A DNA stretch of 64,000 nucleotides from Haloarcula amylovorans. GTDB lineage: Archaea; Halobacteriota; Halobacteria; Halobacteriales; Haloarculaceae. The stretch lies in contig NZ_SRIF01000002.1 of assembly GCF_004681185.1 (NCBI RefSeq), positions 124,001 to 188,000 on the forward strand, read 5' to 3'. The notes under the pieces are model-generated. The model saw only the letters and a list, made by a program, of their open reading frames with translations, was not told the DNA's origin and did not search any database. A program made the position numbers and the translations under genes. Shown here piece after piece: positions 1-9,321 of this stretch (position 1 is the first letter of the stretch; every line of letters starts with the position of its first letter).

Positions 1-36
1 AAATGGTTAAGTAGTCCGGGAAGCTCGGTGAAAGTG

Positions 37-1164
37 ATGAGCGACGACCCCGAGGAGGGGATGCTCGGCTGGGACGAGTCGGTGTTCCGAGACGAGCACG
101 TCTTCGAGATCGACTGGCTCCCGGAGACGTTCAAGCACCGGGAGACGCAGATGGAGACGCTGAAGTACTCGCTCCGACCCGCAGTTCGGGGCTCGCGGCC
201 GCTGAACGTCATCGCGCGCGGGCCGCCGGGCACCGGCAAGACGACGGCCTCACAGATTCTCTTCGACGAGCTGACCGCCCAGACGGACGTACAGGCGGTG
301 CGGGTCAACTGTCAGGTGGACTCGACGCGCTACGCCGTCTTCTCGCGGCTGTTTGCCGAGATATTCGAGTACGAACCACCCTCCTCGGGCATCTCCTTCA
401 AAAAGTTGTTCTCACAGATTACGGACAAGCTCGTCGAGGAAGACGAGGTGCTGGTGGTGGCACTCGACGACGTGAACTACCTCTTCTACGAGAACGAGGC
501 CAGCGACACGCTCTACTCGCTCCTGCGCGCCCACGAAGCCCACTCGGGCGCGAGAATCGGCGTCATCTGTATCTCCTCGGACCTCGAACTCGACGTTATC
601 GACGCGCTCGACACGCGCGTTCAGTCAGTGTTTCGACCCGAGGAGGTGTACTTCAACCAGTACGACCAGACAGAAATCGTCGGCATCCTCGAAGAGCGGG
701 TCGAGCGTGGGTTCAACGAGGGCGTCGTCGGTCCCGACGTACTGGACCGAGTCGCCGAGTTCACCGAAGAACAGGGCGGCGACCTGCGGGTGGGTATCGA
801 CCTCCTGCGGCGAGCGGGGATGAACGCCGAGATGCGCGCATCGCGGTCGGTCGAACTCGAAGACGTGGAGTCAGCCTACGACAAATCGAAGTACGTCCAC
901 CTCTCGCGCCGTCTGCGGGAGCTTTCGGACTCCGAGGCGGCGCTCGCGGAGGTCATCGCCGAACACGACGGCCAGCGCGCTGGCGACATCTACGACGCGT
1001 TCAACGACGTGACCGGCTTAGGCTACACCCGCTACTCCGAGATCATCAACAAGCTCGACCAGTTGGGCATCATCGACGCCGACTACACCGAGGTCGACGG
1101 CCGGGGCCGGTCGCGGGAGCTGACGCTCAACTACGACGCCGACGCGGTGTTAGAACGGTTGTAA
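37..1164 (+). CDS. cdc6: Orc1/Cdc6 family replication initiator ATPase
   Basis: This 375-residue protein matches archaeal Orc1/Cdc6, which binds origin repeats and loads the MCM helicase. An AAA+ domain carries Walker A GPPGTGKTT near residues 62-70 and a Walker B segment ending ALDDVNY near 145. The C-terminus (from about 300) looks like the winged-helix domain that contacts DNA. I chose the ATG at 37; GTG codons at 28 and 34 are in frame but the ATG gives the usual acidic start. Haloarchaea have many paralogs and only some are tied to active origins. Only 36 bases of upstream sequence are visible, so an origin next to the gene cannot be judged. The next gene is convergent and its stop codon directly abuts this one. 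Confidence 0.93.
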   Translation: MSDDPEEGMLGWDESVFRDEHVFEIDWLPETFKHRETQMETLKYSLRPAVRGSRPLNVIARGPPGTGKTTASQILFDELTAQTDVQAVRVNCQVDSTRYAVFSRLFAEIFEYEPPSSGISFKKLFSQITDKLVEEDEVLVVALDDVNYLFYENEASDTLYSLLRAHEAHSGARIGVICISSDLELDVIDALDTRVQSVFRPEEVYFNQYDQTEIVGILEERVERGFNEGVVGPDVLDRVAEFTEEQGGDLRVGIDLLRRAGMNAEMRASRSVELEDVESAYDKSKYVHLSRRLRELSDSEAALAEVIAEHDGQRAGDIYDAFNDVTGLGYTRYSEIINKLDQLGIIDADYTEVDGRGRSRELTLNYDADAVLERL

Positions 1165-1950
1165 TCACTCTAGCTTCTCGAAAGTCGTCTCGGCCCACTG
1201 GATGGCGTAGTCGGCCCCGTGCTCTCGGTAAGCGTCAGTGTCGAGTGCAGCGAACGGCGCGGGGAGATCGAGGTCGTGTTTGACCGCGCTGCAGGCCAGT
1301 TCCGCCGCGGCCGCAAAGTCCGTCTGTCCGCGGGCGACTTCGCCCGCGAGGTCCGAGAGGCGAGGTTCGAGGCGCTCGCCGGCGTCGGCCCACGCGTCGT
1401 AGAGCTCGGGGTAGTCCTCTGCCCACGTCTCGAACGCGGCGCGAGTCTGGATACCGAGATACGCGTCGTACAGCGCCGCAGCGAGTTGGTAGGTGTCCGC
1501 GGGACCGAGTCGGTCGCCGACGACGTGGGTGAACTCGGGGTAGCGCTCGCCGAAGAAGCCCAGGAAGTGTTCGGGTTCGTCCAGACTCACCTCGACCAGC
1601 GCCTCGGCGACGAGGAAGTCGACGAACGGGGTCGGTGAGGTCTCCAGTCGCGGCTTGACGAACACGCAGGGCGGGTCGGTCTGGTGAGTCCACGCGACGC
1701 CGCCGTCGCCGGGCATCCCGACGGTGAGGTCGCTTCCCGCGAAACGCTGCAGTGCCTCGGGTGCGTCATCTGGGAGCCACGACGGGTCGAAACTGAGCGG
1801 GTCTACGGAATCAGTGACCAACAGCAGTTGCTCCGCGACCGCCGAGTCCAGCGTCTCGAAGTCGCGCTCGCAGTTCAACACGAGCGCGTCGGGGGCGTAC
1901 GCCGCCTGAACCGCGGCCAGTTCCCCGGAGAGCGAGCGCTCGGTGAACAT
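1165..1950 (-). CDS. Haloarchaeal conserved hypothetical protein, acidic, helical
   Basis: A 261-residue soluble acidic protein with no signal peptide or membrane segment. I do not recognise a characterised domain. Composition and codon use are those of a true haloarchaeal gene, and many Trp/Tyr-rich helical segments lie in the second half. Its ATG directly follows the stop codon of a 31-residue membrane peptide gene upstream, so the two are probably co-transcribed. It converges on the Orc1/Cdc6 gene with no bases between the stops. No function can be proposed. Confidence 0.8.
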   Translation of the reverse strand: MFTERSLSGELAAVQAAYAPDALVLNCERDFETLDSAVAEQLLLVTDSVDPLSFDPSWLPDDAPEALQRFAGSDLTVGMPGDGGVAWTHQTDPPCVFVKPRLETSPTPFVDFLVAEALVEVSLDEPEHFLGFFGERYPEFTHVVGDRLGPADTYQLAAALYDAYLGIQTRAAFETWAEDYPELYDAWADAGERLEPRLSDLAGEVARGQTDFAAAAELACSAVKHDLDLPAPFAALDTDAYREHGADYAIQWAETTFEKLE

Positions 1951-2046
1951 CTACGCCGAGAACACGATGAGGTTGGCGATGATGGCGACCGAGAGGATAG
2001 TCGATACAGCGAGCGTTCCGAGGACGATTTTCGTTGCCGTGCTCAT
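1951..2046 (-). CDS. Small 31-residue single-span membrane protein
   Basis: Reading the minus strand from the ATG at 2046 gives 31 codons ending in TAG at 1951. The peptide starts MSTATKIVLGTLAVS and is nearly all one hydrophobic span with one Lys near the N-terminus, as in a single-pass membrane miniprotein. Its stop codon touches the ATG of the next gene (1950), which suggests translational coupling. It is easy to miss because of its size. The reading frame and hydrophobicity are seen; that it is expressed is inferred. Confidence 0.6.
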   Translation of the reverse strand: MSTATKIVLGTLAVSTILSVAIIANLIVFSA

Positions 2047-2131
2047 GTGAGTCCGTATCGCAGGCCCCGCATTAAGTGTTGAGAAACGACTACCGCTTGC
2101 CAGACACCAGACCCGTCATACATAGTCCGTA

Positions 2132-3598
2132 TCAGTCGTCCGCCACGCCGACGCTGGACTGCCGAGCGACGTCGCGCCACTTGCCTGTCCAGAAGCGACC
2201 GGTGTTGACGGCCGCCTTCACGTAGTAGTTGCCGACGAGAGCGACGAAGATGGCCGGGAGACCGAGTCCCAGCCCAGGTGCGACGCTGACGCCGACGAAC
2301 GGAATCGTCACCGCGAACGTCGTCGGGAGCGCGAACGCCGCGACGGGGAGACGGAAACAGTAGTCGCCCAGAATCGTCCCGTAGAGCGGCCAGCGGGTGT
2401 CGCCAGCGCCTCGTAAGCTCCCGCGCATCGTCCGCGAGACGGAGAAGCCGGCGACGCCCAGTCCGAAGACGCGGACGAACTGTGTCGCGAGTCCGGGGAA
2501 CTCGGTGCCAAAGAGCGAGACGACGGGCCGGGCGAAGACGACGAGGGCGGCGGCGACGGTCAGTTGCACAGCCAGCGCCACGCGCAGGGTCTGCCACCCG
2601 TAGTCCGCCGCCGAGGACTCCTCGCCCGCTCCGAGGTGTTGGCCGACGAGCGTCGACGCGGCAGTTGAGTATCCCCACGCGGGCATGAGCGCGAGCAACA
2701 TCACCCGGCGGCCGATGGCGTAGGCCGCGAGCGTCGGCGTTCCGAGGACGCCGAGGACGAACAGGAATGGGAAGCGAGCGAACGTCTGGAGCAGGCGCAT
2801 TCCCGCGAGCGGGAGCGCCACGCGGACGATTTCGGCTACGAGCGCGCGGTCGAACTGCGGCCCGGCGAACGACAGTTGGACGGCGTACCGCCCGGAGACC
2901 AGCAGTGCGAGGAAGATGGCGGCCGCGAGCGTGTTCGCAATCGCCGTCCCCCACGCCGCGCCAGCGATACCCAGTTCGGGGAACGGTCCCAGTCCGAAGA
3001 TTAGCAGGCCGTTGAGCGCGACGTTGGTCGGCAGCGTCAGCAGGCGGACGTACATCGGCGTCCGCGTGTCCGCACTGCCCGCGAGCGCCCGCGAGGCGAT
3101 CATGCTCCAGAAGCGGGGAGCCAGCGACAGCATCACGATGCTGAGATACGTCGCGCCGTAGTCGATTGTCGTCGCGTCGTTCGTGAGGATGTCGACGAGC
3201 GCGTCGGGATAGAACCACGAGACGGCGGTCAGCGGGACCGACAACAGGAGCGCCAGCCACAGCGACTGCTTGACCGCGAGATTCGCACGGGCTGGCTGGT
3301 CGCTTCCTTGCAGCCGCGAGACGACGCTGATGGTCCCCGAGGAGACGGCGAGCGAGAGCCCGAAGCCGACGAAGTAGTACTGAAAACCCAGTTCCAGTCC
3401 CGCGATGGCGGCGTCGCCGAGCGCGACGCCGACCATCAGGAAGTCCGCGAGCCTGAGGAGGATTCGCAGGCCACCGGTGACCATCACTGGCGCGGCGAGG
3501 TCCGTCGCTTCGGTCGCTTTCTCTCGGTCGACCAGGCCCATGCGGGCCAGCACCGCTGGGACACCCTTCACGAACCGCTGGAGGAGACGGCGGACCAT
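2132..3598 (-). CDS. MATE family multidrug/metabolite exporter
   Basis: A 488-residue polytopic membrane protein with about 12 hydrophobic spans in two similar halves, as in the MATE (multi antimicrobial extrusion) family. Proteins of this family export drugs or metabolites in exchange for Na+ or H+. The start MVRRLLQRF gives a short basic N-terminus before the first span. The family assignment rests on overall pattern and segments such as LRILLRLADFLMVGVALG and the repeated VSRL/GQxLGAG-type motifs. Substrate cannot be told. The ferredoxin gene 63 bases upstream is probably a separate unit. Confidence 0.87.
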   Translation of the reverse strand: MVRRLLQRFVKGVPAVLARMGLVDREKATEATDLAAPVMVTGGLRILLRLADFLMVGVALGDAAIAGLELGFQYYFVGFGLSLAVSSGTISVVSRLQGSDQPARANLAVKQSLWLALLLSVPLTAVSWFYPDALVDILTNDATTIDYGATYLSIVMLSLAPRFWSMIASRALAGSADTRTPMYVRLLTLPTNVALNGLLIFGLGPFPELGIAGAAWGTAIANTLAAAIFLALLVSGRYAVQLSFAGPQFDRALVAEIVRVALPLAGMRLLQTFARFPFLFVLGVLGTPTLAAYAIGRRVMLLALMPAWGYSTAASTLVGQHLGAGEESSAADYGWQTLRVALAVQLTVAAALVVFARPVVSLFGTEFPGLATQFVRVFGLGVAGFSVSRTMRGSLRGAGDTRWPLYGTILGDYCFRLPVAAFALPTTFAVTIPFVGVSVAPGLGLGLPAIFVALVGNYYVKAAVNTGRFWTGKWRDVARQSSVGVADD

Positions 3599-3661
3599 CT
3601 ACGGCGTCCAGATGGAGGAACGCGCTCTCGGAGTCAGGGCGGGAGCGCCGTTCATGGCCGC

Positions 3662-3907
3662 TCAAGGAATCAACTGCTCGCCGTCGTCGTCGTAGACGGC
3701 GATGGCCTCGACCGGACACGCGCGGGCCGCGAACTTCGCGTCGAACTCGGCGTCTTCCGGAACCTCGCGCACGAACAGGTCCTCGTCCCGTTCCTCGCTG
3801 TCTGCGAGCACTGCCTTGCCGGCGTCCTCGTCCTTCTCGAAGGCGTCCCACTCCGCGACGCACTGGAACATCCCGATGCAGGTGTCGCGGTCGTACTCGA
3901 TGTGCAT
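3662..3907 (-). CDS. Small monocluster ferredoxin, probably [3Fe-4S]
   Basis: An 81-residue acidic protein, starting MHIEYDRDTCIGMFQC from the ATG at 3907. It has Cys10, Cys16 and Cys64-Pro, the layout of single-cluster bacterial-type ferredoxins. The middle position of the usual C-x2-C-x2-C is Met13, so only three cysteine ligands remain; that favours a [3Fe-4S] cluster or a cluster with a non-Cys ligand. An in-frame GTG or ATG further upstream would add nine residues without homology value. It would act as a small electron carrier; the partner is unknown, and the neighbouring genes do not reveal one. Confidence 0.8.
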   Translation of the reverse strand: MHIEYDRDTCIGMFQCVAEWDAFEKDEDAGKAVLADSEERDEDLFVREVPEDAEFDAKFAARACPVEAIAVYDDDGEQLIP

Positions 3908-4040
3908 ACACTTGCGTTGGCCCGTGACGGCCAAAGGCGTTCCCCTCGGTCACTCTTCGGCGAGCCACCGACGTCCTCACCCGTGACGTGTCATTCGACC
4001 GCATGCCCCATAGCGGTCGTGGGGAAATCCGAGACAACAG

Positions 4041-4047
4041 TTTAAAT
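4041..4047 (+). promoter_or_regulatory. TATA box for hel308
   Basis: TTTAAAT lies 26-32 bases before the ATG at 4073. This spacing is that of an archaeal TATA box whose transcript starts at or next to the start codon, so hel308-cgi121 is probably leaderless. Confidence 0.6.
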
Positions 4048-4072
4048 CGGAGCGGGCCCCAACGGAGGGACA

Positions 4073-6484
4073 ATGGACGTTGCGGACCTGCCGGGTGTCC
4101 CCGAGTGGCTCCCGGACCATCTACGCGAGGACGGCATCGAGGAACTGTATCCCCCACAGGGTGAGGCCGTCGAAGCGGGCGTCACCGAGGGGCAGAACCT
4201 CGTCGCCGCCATCCCCACCGCCAGTGGCAAGACTCTCGTCGCCGAGTTGGCGATGCTCTCGTCGGTCGCACGGGGCGGCAAGGCGCTCTACATCGTGCCG
4301 CTTCGCGCCCTCGCCAGCGAGAAGCAAGCCGAGTTCGAGCAGTTCGAACAGTACGGGCTGGACGTTGGCGTCTCGACGGGCAACTACGAGTCCGAGGGCG
4401 GCTGGCTGGCCGATAAGGACATCGTCGTCGCCACCAGCGAGAAGGTCGACTCGCTCGTGCGCAACGACGCGCCGTGGATCGAGGAACTGACTTGCGTCGT
4501 CAGCGACGAGGTCCACCTCGTCGACGACAGCCAGCGCGGTCCCACGCTCGAAGTGACGCTGGCCAAACTCCGCCGGCTCAACCCCGACTTACAGACGGTG
4601 GCGCTCTCGGCGACCATCGGCAACGCCGACGAGCTGGCGGGGTGGCTAGACGCCGAACTCGTCGACTCGGACTGGCGACCCATCGAGTTACAGAAGGGCG
4701 TCCACTACGGACAGGCGCTCCACTTAGAGGACGGCCAGCAGAAGCGACTGGCCGTGAAGAACAACGAGAAGGCGACTGCCGCCGTCGTCCGGGATACGCT
4801 ACAGGACGACTACGACGACGACGGGAACCTCGTCGAAGAGGGCGGGTCTTCACTCGTGTTCGTCAACTCCCGGCGCAACGCCGAGGCCGCCGCCGGACGA
4901 CTGGCGAGCACTGTCCGTCCGCACCTCACGAGCGAGGAACGAACGCAACTCGCCGACGTGGCCGCCGAAATTCGTGACGTGAGTGACACCGAAACGAGCG
5001 ACGACCTCGCCGACGCCGTCGCCGACGGCGCAGCGTTCCACCACGCTGGTCTCGCGCGCGGCCACCGCGAACTGGTCGAAGACGCGTTCCGCGACCGGCT
5101 CATCAAGGTGGTCTGTGCGACGCCGACGCTGGCGGCCGGCGTCAACACCCCCTCGCGGCGCGTCGTCGTCCGGGACTGGCGGCGCTACGACGGCACCGCG
5201 GGCGGGATGCAACCCCTCTCCGTGCTTGAGGTCCACCAGATGATGGGCCGTGCGGGTCGGCCGGGGCTGGACCCCTACGGCGAGGCCGTCCTCGTGGCCA
5301 ACAGCCACGACGAACTCGACGAACTGTTCGAGCGGTACGTCTGGGCCGACCCCGAGCCGGTGCGGTCGAAACTCGCGGCCGAGCCGGCGCTTCGCACGCA
5401 CATCCTCGCCACCGTCTCCTCGGGATTCGCTCGCTCCCGAGAAGGGTTGCTGGAGTTCCTCGAACAGACCCTATACGCCAGTCAGACCGACGAGAGCGGC
5501 CGTCTCGAAGCGGTCACCGACGACGTGCTGACGTATCTGGAGCGCAACGGTTTCCTCGAAATAGACGGCGGGGAACTCGACGCCACGTCGCTCGGCCACA
5601 CCGTCTCGCGCCTGTATCTCGACCCGATGAGTGCCGCCGAGATCCTCGACGGGCTCGAACACTGGCAGCGCCACGCTGGGGACGCCGACGGCGAAACCGA
5701 CGAGCGCGACGCCGCCGAGGGCGGCTTCACGACCGCGAGCGAACTGGCCGACGAACAGACCGCCGAAGCGAGCGTCGACGCCGACCCCGACGAGATATCG
5801 GCGCTCGGTCTCTACCACCTCGTCTCGCGCACACCGGACATGTACCAGCTCTACCTCCGTTCCGGCGACCGCGAGGAGTTCGAGATGGAACTGTACGAAC
5901 GCGAGTCGGAACTGCTCGGTCCGACGCCCTCGGAATTCGAGGACAGCCGCTTCGAGGACTGGCTCTCGGCGCTGAAGACCGCGCGACTACTCGAAGACTG
6001 GGCCGAGGAGGTCGACGAGGAGACCATCACCGAGCGCTACGGCGTCGGCCCGGGCGACATCCGCGGGAAGGTCGAGACGGCCCAGTGGCTACTGGGGGCC
6101 GCCGAGTCGCTGGCCAACGAGGTCGACGCCGACGTGGCCCGCGCCATCAGTGAGGCCCGCATCCGCGTCGAACACGGCGTCCGGGAGGAACTCGTCGAGC
6201 TCGCCGGCGTTCGTGGGGTCGGCCGAAAGCGCGCACGACGCCTGTTCGAGGCCGGCATCGCCGACCGTGCCGAGCTCCGTGACGCCGCGAAACCAGTCGT
6301 GTTAGCGGCCCTTCGGGGTCGTCGGAAGACGGCCGAAAACGTCCTGGAGAATGCCGGCCACCGCGATCCCTCGATGGAGGGCGTCGAACCTGACCCCGAC
6401 GTCGAGGTGGACACGGCTGACCCGCGTGATGGAGTCGAAGACGACGACACGAGCGAGGACCAGTCGAGCCTGGGTGATTTCTGA
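4073..6484 (+). CDS. hel308: ATP-dependent DNA helicase Hel308
   Basis: An 803-residue superfamily 2 helicase of the Ski2-like Hel308/HelQ type, which unwinds lagging strands at stalled forks. Motif Q is near Gln29, motif I is IPTASGKT (47-54), motif II DEVH (145-148), motif III SAT (about 179-181) and motif [12 protein letters not shown] near residue 390. A helix-hairpin-helix ([18 protein letters not shown]) lies in the C-terminal region, as in Hel308 domain 5. An acidic insertion near residues 535-570 is probably haloarchaeal padding. The stop codon overlaps the start of cgi121 by one base, so the two form an operon from a leaderless promoter. Confidence 0.95.
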   Translation: MDVADLPGVPEWLPDHLREDGIEELYPPQGEAVEAGVTEGQNLVAAIPTASGKTLVAELAMLSSVARGGKALYIVPLRALASEKQAEFEQFEQYGLDVGVSTGNYESEGGWLADKDIVVATSEKVDSLVRNDAPWIEELTCVVSDEVHLVDDSQRGPTLEVTLAKLRRLNPDLQTVALSATIGNADELAGWLDAELVDSDWRPIELQKGVHYGQALHLEDGQQKRLAVKNNEKATAAVVRDTLQDDYDDDGNLVEEGGSSLVFVNSRRNAEAAAGRLASTVRPHLTSEERTQLADVAAEIRDVSDTETSDDLADAVADGAAFHHAGLARGHRELVEDAFRDRLIKVVCATPTLAAGVNTPSRRVVVRDWRRYDGTAGGMQPLSVLEVHQMMGRAGRPGLDPYGEAVLVANSHDELDELFERYVWADPEPVRSKLAAEPALRTHILATVSSGFARSREGLLEFLEQTLYASQTDESGRLEAVTDDVLTYLERNGFLEIDGGELDATSLGHTVSRLYLDPMSAAEILDGLEHWQRHAGDADGETDERDAAEGGFTTASELADEQTAEASVDADPDEISALGLYHLVSRTPDMYQLYLRSGDREEFEMELYERESELLGPTPSEFEDSRFEDWLSALKTARLLEDWAEEVDEETITERYGVGPGDIRGKVETAQWLLGAAESLANEVDADVARAISEARIRVEHGVREELVELAGVRGVGRKRARRLFEAGIADRAELRDAAKPVVLAALRGRRKTAENVLENAGHRDPSMEGVEPDPDVEVDTADPRDGVEDDDTSEDQSSLGDF

Positions 6485-7008
6485 TGGAAGTGGTAGAAGG
6501 CGTCGCCGATGTCGCGGATGTAGGGGAGTTCGTCGAACGCGTCGATGCTATCGGCGAGCGTCACGGCGTGACGGTGCAGGTGTTCGACGCCCGCTACGTC
6601 GTCGACCGCGCACACCTCGAACGGGCGGTCGAACTGGCGACGCGCGCGCATTCGCGGAACGACGCCATCGCCGAGGACTTCGGCGTCGAGATACTGCTGT
6701 ACGCCGCCGGTCGGCGACAGATCAACCGCGCACTGGAGATGGGCGTCAGCGAGGGTGAGACGCCAGTCGTCGCAGCGGTAGTCAGCGACGAGGCTGACGG
6801 CGACCCGACGGCAAGCGAGGACGACACCGAAACCGGGGCCGCCGCCGACCTCTGCGAACTGCTCCCACCCACCGAAACCCTCGGCGAGTACGACCCCGAG
6901 CGAGTGCGCGCGTTCTTCGACGTGACCGACACCGAACTGGCGGCCACCGACGGCACGCTCGCCGACGCTGTCCGCGAGCGAGTGGCGCTCCTCGTGGTCG
7001 AGAAGTAG
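6484..7008 (+). CDS. cgi121: KEOPS complex subunit Cgi121
   Basis: A 174-residue protein resembling Cgi121, the KEOPS subunit that binds Bud32 and tRNA 3' ends during synthesis of the universal t6A base at position 37. The core (VQVFDARYVVDRAHLERAVELA, then EILLYAAGRRQINRALEMG) is characteristic: the central helix and the RQI motif are both present. An acidic linker around residues 100-120 is a haloarchaeal insertion. It overlaps hel308 by one base (TGATG), so expression of a repair helicase and a tRNA-modification subunit is coupled. Confidence 0.88.
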   Translation: MEVVEGVADVADVGEFVERVDAIGERHGVTVQVFDARYVVDRAHLERAVELATRAHSRNDAIAEDFGVEILLYAAGRRQINRALEMGVSEGETPVVAAVVSDEADGDPTASEDDTETGAAADLCELLPPTETLGEYDPERVRAFFDVTDTELAATDGTLADAVRERVALLVVEK

Positions 7009-7089
7009 CGGCAAGCGTTTTCCCACGGAACGCCCTAGAGCCACGCGAATGAGTCCGCGAGCCGACCAACCATCGCGTCCCGCCCGACA

Positions 7090-8403
7090 GTGACAGCGCT
7101 CGAAGCGCCGGTCGACATCGGCGGCGTCACCGTCCCCAACCGGCTGTATCGCGCGCCGGTACTCGAATGTGCTGGCACCGGTGACGAGGCGGCCGTCGAC
7201 GCGCTCGTCGACGAACTCGAACCGACCGCCGAATCGGGCGTCGGTCTCGTCTTCCAGGGAGCCAGCGTCGTCACGGAGACAGGCGGATTCGCCGCTCCGA
7301 ACATGACGCGGATGCACGACCCCGAGTTCGTCGCTCGCCTCGAACGGCTGACCGACGCGATTCATGCACACGAGGGCAAGATATTCGTCCAGCTCGCACA
7401 CGGCGGACTGCGGAGCCTCTCGCTGTGGCATGGTGAGTATCGAGAGCGGTATCCCGACCGGCGACAGCTCGCCGTCTCTCGGCCGCCGCGCGCCCTCCGT
7501 CTGCTCGATCGTGCGGGCATCCTCTCGTTGAAGCCCCACGTCCTCTCGACCGAGGAAGTGTACGACCTCGCCGAGCAGTTCGGTCGCTCGGCCGGCTACG
7601 CCGTCGACGCCGGCTACGACGGGATCCACCTATCAGCGGCCAACATGGGGATTGTTCAGCAGTTCCTCTCGCCGTACTACAATCGCCGGGACGACGAGTT
7701 CGGCGACGGCGTCCGCTTCTTAGAGGTCGTTCATGACGCCGTCCGGGATCACGCCGGCAACGTCCCACTGATAACGAAGGTTCCGGTCGAGACGGATTCA
7801 CCCCCGTTCGTCCGGAGCCGCATCTCCCGCTCCTCGGGTCTCGATATGGCACAGCGCCTCGACGAGATCGGCTACGACGCGCTCGTGCCCGTCCTGGTGT
7901 CCGTGTTCTGGGACATGAGCATCATCCGCGGCGCGTTCCCCGACCGAGCGTGGGCGGCGGCCGACCTTCAGTCGGCGTACGAGACGGCGTTCGGGGGGCC
8001 GAGACGAGCGCGCGCGGTGGAACTGCTCAACCGACTGCAGGCCCGGCAGTTCGACCGCGACCCAGGCTGGAACGCCGACTTCTGTCGGCAGGTCCGACGG
8101 CGCGTCGACGTCCCGGTGCTACTGGAAGGCGGGCTGCGGGCCCGCGCTGACTGCGACCGCTATCTGGGCGACGACGGTAACGCGCCCGCCGCCGACATGG
8201 TGGGCATGGCTCGGCCGTTCTACGCCGAACCGCGACTCGGTACACGCTTGCTGGCGGGCCACGACGCGCTCTGTGCGAGTTGCAATAACTGTACGATCCC
8301 ACAAGTCGCCGGCGAACCGGGCCGCTGTCGGACGCCGTCGGTCGTCCGGGCACAGGCGCGACTCGCCGAAGAAAATGCCTACGAGAGAGATAGCAAGACA
8401 TAG
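7090..8403 (+). CDS. Old yellow enzyme-like NADH:flavin oxidoreductase with Cys cluster
   Basis: A 437-residue TIM-barrel FMN protein of the old yellow enzyme / 2,4-dienoyl-CoA reductase group. Visible signatures include VTVPNRLYRAPVLE at the N-terminus, FVQLAHGG near residue 100, and the FMN phosphate-binding run VPVLLEGGLRARAD...DMVGMARPF near 340-375. A cysteine set C-x2-C-x2-C-x11-C (CASCNNC ... GRC) near 395-415 resembles the Fe-S motif of dienoyl-CoA reductases, but the second C-terminal FAD/NADH domain of those enzymes is absent. The start is a GTG at 7090 that overlaps the stop of a 14-codon upstream reading frame. Physiological substrate unknown. Confidence 0.82.
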   Translation: MTALEAPVDIGGVTVPNRLYRAPVLECAGTGDEAAVDALVDELEPTAESGVGLVFQGASVVTETGGFAAPNMTRMHDPEFVARLERLTDAIHAHEGKIFVQLAHGGLRSLSLWHGEYRERYPDRRQLAVSRPPRALRLLDRAGILSLKPHVLSTEEVYDLAEQFGRSAGYAVDAGYDGIHLSAANMGIVQQFLSPYYNRRDDEFGDGVRFLEVVHDAVRDHAGNVPLITKVPVETDSPPFVRSRISRSSGLDMAQRLDEIGYDALVPVLVSVFWDMSIIRGAFPDRAWAAADLQSAYETAFGGPRRARAVELLNRLQARQFDRDPGWNADFCRQVRRRVDVPVLLEGGLRARADCDRYLGDDGNAPAADMVGMARPFYAEPRLGTRLLAGHDALCASCNNCTIPQVAGEPGRCRTPSVVRAQARLAEENAYERDSKT

Positions 8404-8473
8404 CGGAGTTAGCGGACGAGCGATATGAATTGCAACCAGCACACTCATCCGAGTCGAAGCCCGAAGGTTCCCA

Positions 8474-9316
8474 ATGAATTCTGAGATTGCATCGGACCAC
8501 ATCGAGGTGTCGGTCGAGGGCGACGACGTAGACCTCCACTATCGGACCGGCGGCGACGGGCCGCCGATGGTGTTTCTGCACGGTATCGGACTGGACGCCG
8601 CCACGGTGTCCTGGCGACACGCGCTGCCTGCGCTGGCCGAGGAGCGCACCGTCTACGCGCCCGACCTGCCTGGACACGGAAAGAGCGATAAACCGGACCG
8701 CGACTACACGACCGAGTTCTATCTGGAGACCGTCGAGGCGTTCCTCGACGCGCTCGATATCGACGAGCCCGCGATGGCAGGCTTATCGATGGGTGGGGCA
8801 CTGGCGCTGGGCCACGCGCTCGACGGCCGTGCGATCGAACGGCTCGTGCTCGTCGATAGCTACGGACTGGGTGCGGACGCCTATTGGCGAACGGCCGCAA
8901 GCGGCATCTTCCAGACGCCGATGCTCGGCAACATGCTCTGGCAGGGCGTGAGCGCCTCGAAACCCGCCATCCGGACGGGTCTCCGAAGTATGGGCGCGAC
9001 CGAGCCGCCACAGCAACTCGTCGACGACGTGGATTCAGTCGTCGACCGACGGACGGTGCGGGCGATGCGGCGCTGGCAACGTAGCGAGTTCCAGCAGAAC
9101 GGGTTCCGAACGAACTACGCCGACCGGCTCGCGGAAGTCGGCGTTCCGACGATGCTCGTCCACGGCAAAGAGGACCCGCTGCTCCCCGAGTCGTGGTCCA
9201 AACGAGCGGCGACGTTACTGAAAGAGAGTCGGTTGGAGATTTTCGAAAAATGCGGCCACTGCCCGCCGCGCGAACAACCGGAGCGATTCAACCGCGTCGT
9301 GCAGTCGTTCTGCTAA
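8474..9316 (+). CDS. Alpha/beta hydrolase
   Basis: A 280-residue alpha/beta hydrolase. The oxyanion-hole HGIGLD, the nucleophile elbow GLSMGG (Ser near 105), an acid in HGKEDPLLP and the C-terminal His in KCGHCPPREQPERF make a complete catalytic triad. Members hydrolyse esters, lactones or C-C bonds; the substrate cannot be read. It lies upstream of, and convergent with, the MaoC gene of the PHA locus (6 bases between the ends), so a link to hydroxyacid turnover is possible but unproven. Confidence 0.85.
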   Translation: MNSEIASDHIEVSVEGDDVDLHYRTGGDGPPMVFLHGIGLDAATVSWRHALPALAEERTVYAPDLPGHGKSDKPDRDYTTEFYLETVEAFLDALDIDEPAMAGLSMGGALALGHALDGRAIERLVLVDSYGLGADAYWRTAASGIFQTPMLGNMLWQGVSASKPAIRTGLRSMGATEPPQQLVDDVDSVVDRRTVRAMRRWQRSEFQQNGFRTNYADRLAEVGVPTMLVHGKEDPLLPESWSKRAATLLKESRLEIFEKCGHCPPREQPERFNRVVQSFC

Positions 9317-9321
9317 CGTTC

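Noticed and set aside
1..36. Replication origin next to the Orc1/Cdc6 gene
   Set aside because: Only 36 upstream bases are visible and no origin recognition repeat is present in them.
2043..4157. Very long minus-strand open frame (704 codons) through the MATE and ferredoxin region
   Set aside because: Arg/Pro/Gly-rich product with no domain; it is a shadow created by high GC over real genes in another frame.
6037..7629. 530-codon minus-strand frame across hel308, cgi121 and the oxidoreductase
   Set aside because: It lies antisense to three clear genes and has no motifs.
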